NCBI GenBank assembly: GCA_904066235.2
Contig: CAJFCV020000004.1
Coordinates: 1,922,001 to 1,986,000 of the forward strand
DNA length: 64,000 nt
Direction: 5' to 3'
Origin: Bursaphelenchus xylophilus
Taxonomy: Eukaryota > Nematoda > Chromadorea > Rhabditida > Aphelenchoididae
The first letter of the stretch is position 1, and every line of letters begins with the position of its first letter. The notes below the pieces were generated by a model that saw nothing but the letters and a program-made list of their open reading frames with translations, did no database searches and had not been told where the DNA came from. Positions 1-10,900 of the stretch are shown piece by piece. Both the position numbers and the translations under genes were made by a program.

Positions 1-479
1 TCCACATTGGATGTCGCAAAAATCATACCAGCGACTTTACCGGCCGGACTAGTACTTAGTCATCATCTGCAATTTAATCCCATCCTGTTTTTGTTTGTTT
101 TCCTGTTTTCTCTCCAGTTTCTGACCTATTGCCTTCTAAAGATTCGAGTTACACAACAACCCTTTTACAGTCAACGAAAACTGTTACGAAAACCAGCTTG
201 GAATAACCTGAAAGAAAAAGGAAGCCAATTAGATCCCGAAAGCGAAAGAGTGAATGGGAAATGAGAGAGAGCCAGAGAAAAGGGCAAAAATGAAAGAGAA
301 ACCGAAAGGAAAATTCAAATTAGCCAATTTGGAATGGAATTTGTTGGAATGTCGTAACAGACTTGAACAGACAGCTGGATTTGTTGTCAAGAAACAGGGG
401 AGTATTGCGAAAACGTTACGCAAATTTGGAATACAGTAGAAATTTTGTACAACAGGCTCCCATCAGAGCAAATCCTGCG

Positions 480-570
480 CATCAGCCTGTTGGGAAAATA
501 ATGGGCGCAACGTCGCATCAAAAATCGCATCGTTGAAGTGAAAAGCAATTTGATTTTGTCGCAAGAGAAA
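480..570. mobile_element. MITE2 end fragment
   Basis: One end only of the family whose termini read CAGTCTGTCGGGAAAATAATG-like; the matching right end is not seen. Confidence 0.65.
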
Positions 571-1196
571 AATCTACTGAACGTTGTGCGAAAAAAGGTT
601 TAAAATCTCACTATGCGAGGGGACCAATGTCCATGCACTCCATGGAAATACTAATACATCAATAAAATGTAAAACAAACAGGTTTGGGTATTTATTTTTT
701 TTAAAGGATATACCTAAATGGCATCAAAATCCAGTTGTCCCTAAGTGAACTCTTTGAAGTGCAACTGCCGTTGTTACTATTAGATCAATTCAAAATTGGC
801 AGATTTATGGCCAAAAATGTTTCTCTGTGTCTCCGCTTTCTGCGTTTTCCGAACTCTAACGTCGGCATGGATCGTTGAACACCTTAATAGCATCAAAAAA
901 GCACCAGTAAAAATTTTCAAGAAATATATGTTGTATCTTCACTTGTAGCGATGAAGATACGTAGTCAGCCAAATATAGAAGATATAATAATTAGAGATTT
1001 ATTATCAGAGAGAAAATATAATACGTAATAAAAATGTAACATTCACTGCATAAAAATACACCTATCGACAACGGGAAAACAGAGTGCCAAAGGTTCTTCA
1101 TCGTTCTCGTCTCGGGACTCAACAATATATATTGTGTGTATTTCAACATGCGCCGGAATTTGTCAACTTGTATGTATCTGCAGGAGTGAAAGCCTC

Positions 1197-1396
1197 ACTG
1201 ATACTAGGCCATTCGCAGAGTCGCTGAAGTGATTTTTGCGATCCGTACGAGAAAATTCAAGGTATGAGCGACAGCCCAAAAAATTCTATTTCACGGTGCA
1301 AAAAGCAACAAATTGCATAGTGCAAGGTTGAACTTTCGTCTCCTCACATTGCATGCCACCAAAATCACTCCAGCTTCCTTACAGACGGCCTAGTAC
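1197..1396. mobile_element. MITE3 copy
   Basis: About 200 bp with ends ACTAGGCCATTCGCAGAGTC and an inverse near GGCCTAGT; the core has GCGACAGCCCAAAAAA and GCAAAAAGCAACAAATTGCA, shared with 8088-8290. Confidence 0.8.
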
Positions 1397-1911
1397 AAGA
1401 TCAGTTTAAATTTCCAGAATTTCAAAGTCTTATCGGACCTTTGGAGCTTGTTATCTCTCACACAACTAAATGTCATTGGATCCTCATTGTTCTTCGACAA
1501 AAAGGTTCATCTCCAATGTCATCACTTTTCTCGTTTTCTTTTTTCTCCCGCGAACTGATAAGGAGCGAGAGAAACAAAGCAAAATTTTTCGCGAAAAAAT
1601 CGGCGAAAGTTTTTGCGCGCGAAGAAAAAATGTGCGTCCCGCTTATACGAATACTTTTTACGAAAAGTTACAGCGCTGACTTTCGAGATTTTTCTCTTTT
1701 TCCTTTCTCTCCCCATCCCTCAGGGCTTTGCGTATGGTGCAACGCTATTTTCCGACCGCGGCTAATGAGATTCTTCGTTTTTGCGGCCTACGAAAACGCA
1801 GTGATATTTCCGTTTACGACCGACTACTTTTTACAGCGTTCGCTGAGTGTGTCTTCCGAGCAAGGTCGCGCGCCGAGCCCACCTCAAGTCCGCCCCCACA
1901 GCGCCGGCGGG

Positions 1912-1918
1912 TATAAAA
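1912..1918 (+). promoter_or_regulatory. TATA box of the collagen gene
   Basis: TATAAAA lies 71 bases upstream of the collagen ATG in a GC-rich stretch, the usual distance for a strongly expressed nematode collagen. A CTCTCAG at about 1963-1969 could be an acceptor for spliced-leader addition, but the outron would be very short, so this is uncertain. Confidence 0.75.
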
Positions 1919-1988
1919 GCGCGCGCGCTTCCTCAAACAAATCGCAGTCGCCGACTCCTCTTCTCTCAGCGGAGTTTTCAACGACACA

Positions 1989-2879
1989 ATGCATGAAGCA
2001 AAAGTTGTAGTGGGCATCGCGAGCGTCTGCTCCGCGTTCGCCATCCTCGCCGTCCTCGTGGTGGTGCCCAACCTGTACAGCACCATCAACGCCGTCAACG
2101 ACCGCGTCCAGATGGGCGTGCAGAAGTTCCGCGACGACACCGACGGTGCCTGGACCCAGCTCATGGAGGTTCAACTCTCCGTGACCCCGCCCAGCAAGCC
2201 ACGTGAGAACCCCTTCAACTCCATATTCCGCCAGAAACGTCAGGCCTACGGAGGACTCCCAGCCTGGTGCCAGTGCGAGCCAGCCAAGCCCAACTGCCCA
2301 CCTGGCCCACCCGGCCCACCAGGACCCCCCGGAACGCCCGGACAACCCGGTAACCCCGGCCCACCCGGAAACGACGGTGCTCCCGGAGAAGCTGCTGCCC
2401 CTTGCCCCGCCCACGACACCAGCTGCATCAAGTGCCCAGCTGGCCCACCCGGCCCCGCCGGACCCGACGGACCACCCGGACCACCAGGACCCGACGGACA
2501 GCCCGGTCAGCCCGGAACCGGCGGCGGCCAAGGACCACCCGGACCCCCAGGACCAGCCGGAGACGCCGGACCAGCCGGTCAGCCCGGAGCCCCAGGACAG
2601 CCCGGTCAGCCCGGACAGGACGGAACCCGCTCCACCTCGCAGCCCGGACCCAAGGGACCACCCGGCCCAGCTGGACCAGCCGGCCAACCCGGACCCAACG
2701 GAAACCCCGGACAACCCGGAGGCCAAGGACCACCAGGACCCCCAGGACCCAACGGACAGCCCGGACAGCCCGGTCAAGACGGACAGCCCGGACAACCCGG
2801 AGGCCCAGGACTCCCCGGCTCCGACGCCGCCTACTGTCCCTGCCCACCACGTACCTCGGTCTTCGTGCACCGCTCTTAA
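1989..2879 (+). CDS. Cuticle collagen, single exon
   Basis: Structural protein of the nematode cuticle, secreted by the hypodermis. The 296-residue product has a short cytosolic start, one hydrophobic anchor at about residues 6-29, then a nematode collagen N-terminal domain ending in a basic subtilisin-type cleavage site, RQKR, at 81-84. Gly-X-Y tracts follow from about residue 105 to 285, interrupted by a spacer with Cys at 139, 146 and 149. Cysteine clusters flank the tracts (CQC at 94-96, Cys103, and CPC near the C-terminus), the pattern used for inter-chain disulfides. Length is typical of the family (about 280-330). Codon use is strongly C/G-biased, unlike the AT-rich surroundings, as expected for a highly expressed gene. 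There is no intron. The ATG is the first in frame after the TATA box. It belongs to the col family, but the member cannot be assigned from sequence alone. Confidence 0.97.
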   Translation: MHEAKVVVGIASVCSAFAILAVLVVVPNLYSTINAVNDRVQMGVQKFRDDTDGAWTQLMEVQLSVTPPSKPRENPFNSIFRQKRQAYGGLPAWCQCEPAKPNCPPGPPGPPGPPGTPGQPGNPGPPGNDGAPGEAAAPCPAHDTSCIKCPAGPPGPAGPDGPPGPPGPDGQPGQPGTGGGQGPPGPPGPAGDAGPAGQPGAPGQPGQPGQDGTRSTSQPGPKGPPGPAGPAGQPGPNGNPGQPGGQGPPGPPGPNGQPGQPGQDGQPGQPGGPGLPGSDAAYCPCPPRTSVFVHRS

Positions 2880-3029
2880 TCCCCTTCATCCTTGCGATGA
2901 ACGGTGCGATTTCGAGGGCGCAGAAGGTCTTGGCACGTTGAGTTTCATTTACATATTGTTTTACATGTTGAATTGGTTTCATAACTTGAAGGATTGAGTT
3001 GAAGGCTTGTCTTCAAAGGCAAAAGATTG

Positions 3030-3035
3030 AATAAA
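3030..3035 (+). promoter_or_regulatory. Polyadenylation signal of the collagen gene
   Basis: AATAAA lies 150 bases after the collagen stop codon in AT-rich 3' UTR. Confidence 0.7.
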
Positions 3036-3059
3036 TGAAATTGCCGTTTCAATTGTTGG

Positions 3060-4970
3060 ACATTTGATTTTTTAGTTGGAAATGGAAAGAGTGGTCTGTT
3101 AACAGGACAGAAATCTTAATAATTCGGTAAATACAATAGCTAAGGAGGCCAGACAGCAACAAAATTTACTATAAAAGACTTCATATATAAGCTTGATATT
3201 ACAATTGTCACATAGAGTAAGGAGTTTGTGCTACGATTAAACTTCTCTGTTCAAGAGCCACAAAGTTTAGGCAAAATTCAACGTTTCTCCGGCCGCTCTC
3301 CAAACCTGGCGCACACTCGGGCGAAGAACGCTGAATATAACAACTGAAGCAGCAAAATGTGAGCTCAAAAATTCAGGAATTGAACAGCAGCGCATATGGC
3401 CCCTATAACCAAAATTTGAAATAATTTTGCTCTGTGCAAAAAAAGCTTTTGTTCTTGCACACTGCTTGTCGCGAAAATCACTCCAGCGACCATGAACTAG
3501 TATTGAATAGACATGGCCTTGGGATCGGGCCCCCAATCGGCCCCCAATGATTGAAATTCCGAGTTTCAAAGCGAAAATTGGTGGTGCCAATGAAAATAAA
3601 ACGTAGAGCCAAGAACCGACAGGATTTTTTGATGTATACGTTAGGGAATGGTTGTTAATTTTTTTGTCGGGCCGGGCCGAGCGAACTTCGGCAGCGATTT
3701 TTGGCTCGGCCCGTCCCCAGAGCCAGGCCTAGTATTGAAAAGAGAACAGATGCTTCATTGAGTTATTCGCCAAACCTGTAAATTCGTTCGAAAACAATCT
3801 TGACTCATAACTTAATTTACTCCAATTTACCCAACCCGCTGCGTAACTCATGACCTTCTTTGAGCGCGTTCCATTGTCGTAAAAAAACTCGCTCTTCCAT
3901 AACAACCTTTTCCCAGGAATTATCTTGATGACTTTCTCTCGACTCTTCTCTTGTTCTCCTTGTTGCACCTGAGGAACAAAAACAACTCCTCCGCGTTTGG
4001 CTCGTCTTCCCTAGTCGTAAATATTTTGGTTATCCAACCGTTTAGCCCGCCGAGGAATCCAATAAACTGGAGCCGTAATTGCGCTCGCAGTAATTGGAGG
4101 GAATCTTGAACGCTTGCGGAGAACGTAACGGATGGAAGAGGAGAGGGTCCATGACTCATGGAATGTGCGGAAATGAATAATAATTATTCGGCTGGAGGGG
4201 ATCCTACTGAACCCGGTAAAAGGAATACGGAAAACTGTTGAAAATCAGACGAATGCAGAGGAAGACGTGCAAAAAATTAGGTTTAATTGCAGTGTCATCT
4301 TTAGACGGTTTTCAAGTACTTCTTGCATCATCTTCTGTGTTGCAATTGTTCATAAAAAAAATGCTTATGTGGAGGCGTCTGCTTTTAGACCGGATCTACA
4401 GTATCTCAAAAAATACGTTAAATCATGTCGATGGAGTATGTAAAAATCAGCTGCCCAATCTCTGGTTTTAGGGATGGAAAATCAATCGCAAGTTGACTTA
4501 AACCTCTACACACTGTAAAATCAGGGCGCTAGAGACAGCCGATAATACCAGAAGGGCCAAAATTTGCCCCAAAAAACAAAGACCAGTAAGTTTGTCTGGA
4601 TATTATTGCAGTAATACATGTAAAATATTACTTTAAAATATAGATCTTAAACTCAGATCTGATCAAACTTAATATTTGGTATGTTAGCTGAGCCTTATAC
4701 CCTATGCTTGTACATGCATCGGGCATTTTGCTTGTTGGCCAAGTCTGTGTTACAAAACCTAAAATTTTGACGAAATGAATTCGCATGTCCCGGCATGATA
4801 TTATAAAAATGATGTCGCAGTATGAGAGCCGTGTTTCAATTGAAAAATCTTACTGTACAAAATGCAAATCTAGAGCAAAGACTGAAAGCTGCTAGCATAT
4901 TGATTGTCATGCTAATCAAGCGGCTTCCGCAAAATCATTCACCATTCTTTGAACACTTCATTCCGATTTT
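3060..4970. other. Intergenic DNA between collagen and CCP gene
   Basis: No gene seen. 3425-3507 is a degenerate MITE3 end. 3660-3725 is a short GC-rich imperfect palindrome built on GGCTCGGC/GCCGGGCC. ORFs here are short and lack coding character. A TTTTTCTAG at 4967-4975 just before the next start codon is a plausible acceptor for spliced-leader addition. Confidence 0.55.
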
Positions 4971-4998
4971 TCTAGCCATTATCATCCATCTACAGTCC

Positions 4999-7900
4999 AT
5001 GCTGAAATACGCCATTATTCTATCGTTTTTTGCCCTCCAATCCTTCTCTCAGCACGTCACAGATGCCAACAACACATGCGGCTTCAAAAAGCTGGCTCCA
5101 TGGCTGTTCGAGCGCCGACTGAAGCCGGTAAATATTACTTGTTTTGTCCGGCAATCAGCCAACTGTGTGTTACAATCGAAGGTCGAATGTAATCACGGGT
5201 ATTTGCCCGAGGGCTCGGTGAAAACCTCAGCGATCAGGTGCGACAAAGACAACGGATTTTCGCTGCAATCGGACTTGAAATGTGTGGCAGGCTGCGCAAT
5301 GTTCGACTTGAGTGACAAGAATCAGCTGGGAAATGCGACAATTGTAAATGGGGTCAAAGGAAGCGACGGATTTTACTCGAAAGGCACTGTTGTGGAGACG
5401 AAATGCAAAGACGGTGAGAATTTGATTCGTCTTGGCGAATTTCGGCGTCAAAAATTTTTTTACCTGTTTCTACCGTAAAGTGTAATGTTGTCACAAAAAA
5501 TCATTTTTTTCCGTACGAAACTGGCAAAGTTATGGCCAAAAAGTGTTTTTCCCTCTGACAGGTAAAGAAAGTTCAATATCTCGGTGGCGCTTGAAAAGCG
5601 CGAGCTAAAACTTTCCGGAATTAATATTCAGTCTATGCCAAACGTGTGTGCATAATTTAAAGAAAATCTGTGCGTCGCACTTGGAGAGAGAACTAAACGA
5701 AAACATATATTATACTTGCAGGTCACCTCTTTGACACCCCCGAAAAACGCAACGCCGGCACCGACAAGCATCGTTGCGTTGGCGGTCGAGAAGGATGGGT
5801 TAACCTTCTCAACGCATCTGATGTGAACTCCCGGCCCGGATTATGCAAGCCCGTCTGCGAGATAACTCCGTAAGAGCTGAATATTTGGACTACTAATAAA
5901 ATCTGTTTAGTAAACTGACGGAGAAACTGAAGCCAGTGATTGCATACGACCACTGCGATGTTATGGATCACAAAATGAAGAAATTTTTGGTGATGGGAAA
6001 CCCATTCTTGTACGAGTTGGAAAATGGTAGGTCGGAGAGTTGACCAAGGCTTATATAGAGCTCTATATAAGCCATGGTGGCTCTATAGAGGCTGTCAACG
6101 CGGTTGTTTTTGAAATGGCGCAGCAGTTTTCCTGCAATCCAAGGCACAACTTTGTACTATCCGAAAGAGTTCAGGACCTGTATCAATCCAATCCGTCGGG
6201 AAAATAATAAGAACAATGATTGCCATTCTGGGATTGGATGCTTCGAAGTTCCGCGTTTCTATATCTTTGACTTATTTCAAATTTCAGGCACCCAAACCAA
6301 TATGTTGACATGTCCCGTACCGAGCGGGGTAGGTGTTATGCAATACATCAGCCTGTCGGGAAAGTAACGAGATGTGTCGCTTCACCGATCGCGTCGCTGA
6401 AGTAAAAAGCTATCTGATTTGCCGCAACACAATTCACTTTCTCTGCCGTGATGACATTTCCGATACGACATTGTGCTCACTATTTTCCCGACAGGCTGAT
6501 ATTTCTTTTTCAAAAAAGAATGTATTTATAAAATTTAGCCTAAACCGAGCCCGCTACCTCCAAAGACTCCCCCGTTCCCGCATAAGGGTCCAAATGCTAC
6601 ACCCTCGCCAGTCGCATCGTCTTATCCCGTAATCAATGTAACCCTCGCACCGCCAAACCCGCTGATCGTCAACGTTAACATTCAACCGATCATCGTGAAC
6701 CCAGTGGTGTTCCCAATCACAATCAATGTCAATTATTATCAGCCTACAATCCCGGGGATATATTTGAACATCACTCCGACCGGCGTTGTGATCCCATTCA
6801 CAATTGTCGATACCTACAAATTGCCGGGGATTTATATTCCAATTGTTGGAAACAACATCATCAATATCCAAATTCCCATCCGATATTACATCGGAATTTC
6901 GTATATTGTGCTGCCATTAGCGAGTACTGTAGTTTTTGAAGAGTTGACGCCAGAGACTTGGATTCAATTCGTCTTGGATTATCGTGAGTTTTTATATGAT
7001 AGTTGGGGCAAACAGTGGTAAAACATTATTGATCCCCAAGTGAAAAGGCAGAAAAGTGAAGACGAAATTTTACGTGAAAATGCACCGGGTAATACTCAAA
7101 TTTTCTTTGAGTTTTGTTTTCATATAGTGCATACACAACTCGTATCAATCCCTCAAAGTTATAGCTCGTGATTTTCCATGGCTCCAATGCTTTAAACAGT
7201 TTTTGAAAAGATACAGTGGCGGACCTGATACAGTGGCAAAAAAGTACCATTTTGCATCCGGGAAGTATCAAAAAATGTGGCAAAATACCTCCCTTTTCAA
7301 GTGAAAAGACTTTTATTACAAAAGCCAATCTTTTTTTGTGAGGGAAAGCTCTTCAATTGGAGTTTTTTCGCTTGGAGAGGGAAGCATTTTGCCACATTTT
7401 TTGATACTTCCCGGATGCAAAATAGTAGTTTTTTTCCGCTGGATCAGGCCCGCCACTGCACATGCATAAATAAATGACAAGTTCTGTCAAAATCTGAGCG
7501 TTTCCCTTGCATTAGTTCATTAATCAAGCATATTTTTCAGCCAACTTCAACATGACAACAACGTCAACCCGTCCGTCGAATATTCAATATCTTTTTATCC
7601 CCTTACTTCCGCCAAATCTTGGCTTCCCGAACACAATCTTTATTCCACTAAATCTGACGTTATCCATTCCAATGATCACAATTCCCTTCCTCAACATTCC
7701 CCACCAACCCAACGTAAAACTGCCTACACTTACTGTGCCAGTAGTAACACAAAGCCCATCTTACATCGTAATCAATTACAATATTGGTCAAATCCCGTTC
7801 TACGTCCCGGATATCTCGAATCTTCCATCGGTGATCCCCGTTTTTGGACGTCAAGGATGCAAGAAGTTTGTGGACAGCGAACACAAAGTGATGATGACGC

Positions 7901-10900
7901 AGAATTGCGAAGGCCATGATATGTATAACGCTGGATGCAAAATAACAATCAAGTGTGAATCGAGTAAGCTTTATACATTTTTTGAGGGGGTCATTTTGCT
8001 AATTTTTTTATTTTCTAAAAGTATTGCGCTACTAAAATGAGGTTTTATTCAAAAACTGGCCTGTTTCATGGACTTTGTTGTTTCACAAACGGCACTAGTC
8101 CGTTCGCAAAGTCGCTGGAGTGATTCTTGGCATTTGTAAAGTGCAGGAAAATCAGGGTGCGTGCGACAGCCCAAAAAATCATACTGCACGGTGCAAAAAG
8201 CAACAAATTGCACAGTGCAAAATAAACTTTTGTTTTCGCACGGTGCACATTGCCAAAAGCATTCCAGTGAGCCAAGGAACTAGTATGTAGGTCATGCATA
8301 CAAAATTTGGAGAAAAGTTAGTAACTTCTGTGACTATGTTAACGTTCGGTCAATTTTTACAAGGTGTCAAGAATGGAAATTTATAAAATAAAAGGAGAGG
8401 CGGCAAACTCGGCCGTAGCTTCGATTGCTTTATTTCAATAGCTTTATACCTAATACAGTTGTGAACAGTGGCAAAAATATACCATGTTGCATCCAGGAAG
8501 TATCAAAAAATGTGGCAAAATACCTCCCTCTTCAAGTAAAAAAACCCCGGTTTCAAAATCGCGCCCGATCTTTTTGTGTGGCAAAGGGCGCGCTCTTCAA
8601 AACGGAGTTTTTTTAGTTGCAGAGGGCGGCATTTTGCTACATTTTTTGATGCTTCCCGGATGCAAAATGGAACATTTTTTGCCACTGGATCAGGTCCGTC
8701 ACTGAAGTTTAAGTCAGCAGTTTAGAAGTTAAGATTTTTTCAGCAATCCGCAGGCATCTCCAATGCTCCTCCGTTAATGGAATCGCCGGCTACACCGATG
8801 AATCCGGCTTTCCAATTCTTGACTTCAAATGCCCAAGCCAGACCAAAGAGAAAACGTCGGTGGTCTATGTTACACAAGAGGCCAAAGTGGTCTACGTTCC
8901 ACAGAAGGCGGAAGAAAGTTGCGTAATGCTCCCGAAAAGGGCTGGATGGAAGATTTTGTTGGTTAATGAAAGCTCGGGCGGCAAATGCAAAAATGGAGAG
9001 ATTCTGCAACCGAAAGGATGTGAAGTCAGAGTCAAGTGTAGAAAAGGTAATACTACTAATATTATTTGCTTTTATCGACTTTTTGGGAGTACCCCAAGAG
9101 TCGGGCCCTTTCAGCGTCTCTCCGACGTAAAGCCACAAACGATACTCAATTTTTTCGCCCTAGAAATTGCAAACAAATCGAATCTTTGGCTTGTTTTGCT
9201 TGAGAGATTGCACCAACCATAAAAAAGATGACTTGTTCGTCTTTTTCATCCCATTTTTTAGGCTACACTCCCGCCAATTCTGACTCGCCATACCCGGTTT
9301 CTTGCGTTTGTAATGGCCAGAGATTTGTCGATGGATTTGGGGAAATTCCTCGTCTGGAATGCCGGAAAGACGACTCTTCAAGAACTGTTATTATTGAGTC
9401 AGAGAGCGAAAAAAGAAGTTGCGAACCAATAACGACAGAAGAGTCATCAACGTACAAGTTCAGTAATGCTTCACACACAACTACGTACAGCTATGGGCAG
9501 AGTGTTCAGATGGTTTGTAAGGAAGGTAATTGAAATTATGACAACCGCGGAAAAGATTCAAGATACAGTGCGCAAAAGCAAAAAAATGTCCATACGCTTT
9601 GTGAAAATACAGGGTGTACCAATTTTTTTTGTTCTTTCTATACCGAGCAGCTTTCTTTGATTGCGAAATTGAAATTGCGACTTTTGAAGTCGCCGGCCGC
9701 CCTCCAAACCTACAATCAATCGGTTTTGTGAAGTTTTCTTTATTGCAATGGCAGCAGCAGAGCTCTGAAGGAAAGTAACGACCATAATAATATCAGTTCC
9801 ACCTTCCTGGCATTTAACCTGGCAAAAAAACTGGAAACATTTTAGGTGACCCAAAAAAATCCTATGTCCGACCCTTAGCAGAAACTGACGCAACGAGCTG
9901 TTTCCGTTCATAATGTCGCTTTATTAGTTTTGGCACTGTGCACAAAAAGTCAGGGTGCGCGCGACAGCCCAAAAAAAGCCTATTGCAAGCAGCCACAAGG
10001 TGCACAGTGTAAAGAGACCTTTTTTTCGCACAGTACATGTCGCCAAAATCGTTTCCTTTGCTAAAGGACTTGTACAGGTCACAGACCTGATCCAGTGGCA
10101 GAAAACGTGCCATTTTGCATCCGGGAAGCATCAAAAAATGTGGCAAAATGCATCCTCCTCTAACTAGAAATCTCCGTGAAGGGCCTTTGCTCCACAAAAA
10201 TAGCGGGCGCGCTTCTGAAATCGGAGTTTTTTCACTTGGAGAGGGAGGTATTTTGCTGCATTTTTTGATACTTCCCGTATGCAAAACGTTTTTTGCCACG
10301 GGATCAGGTCCGCCACTGTAAAATAATTGCTCATTTGCCAACTCAAAAACAACCAAATAAAAAAACGCTCCTCGCTCTGAAATGTGTTGATTTATTTGTA
10401 GGCTACTACCCGTCCAACGAGGAGTACCAGAAGTCCGGCTTTCAACTGTTGACTTGCGGTTCTAACGGCCATTGGGAAAGCGGCTCCAAGTCATCGGCGA
10501 AATGGGAGTTCCACTGCACCAAAGGCTGTATAAATCGACCGCACGAGCCGTTGCGGGAGAGTGAGGTCGCGTATAAAGTGCGGACCTTCAAGTCGAAAAA
10601 GAGCGGTAAAACTGTCTCCTGTCGGAAAGGTAGGCTATGAGTATGATTATAACATTTACATATATAAATGTAAATTTTACGAATTGCTCAGAAATTGCCC
10701 GAGAATTCGCTCAGATCAAGTACACCGTGCCCGAAATGCCCTTCCACTGTAAGCCGGGAGAGTCGCAAGACAAAGCGTATAGCATGCAAAAGCAGGAGAA
10801 TATCCCCTGCACCAATGCGTGCCTGGATATATTGGACGACACGGACACAAGATCGATAAACGTGAAGAGCAAGAAGAGTAAAATCAGCTGGGAAGGGGAC

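Larger units (their letters stand above)
1..1900. other. Upstream intergenic DNA, repeat fragments only
   Basis: I see no convincing gene here. Positions 12-56 hold one end of the MITE3 family (see 8088-8290), 480-570 one end of the MITE2 family, and 1197-1396 a near-complete MITE3 copy. An AATAAA near 661 could be the polyadenylation signal of a gene lying left of the window, but no coding sequence ahead of it supports that. From about 1520 the DNA becomes GC-rich and leads into the collagen promoter. Confidence 0.6.

Noticed and set aside
7..264. 85-codon ORF with a hydrophobic segment at the left edge
   Set aside because: It starts inside a MITE3 end, and the hydrophobic run comes from T-rich DNA.
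1441..2010. 189-codon plus-strand ORF before the collagen
   Set aside because: It covers the TATA box and promoter and overlaps the collagen start in another frame; no coding character.
1884..2870. Long minus-strand ORF of 328 codons opposite the collagen
   Set aside because: It is the antisense of Gly-X-Y codons, giving an artificial Gly/Ser/Trp repeat; GC-rich repeats rarely contain stops in any frame.
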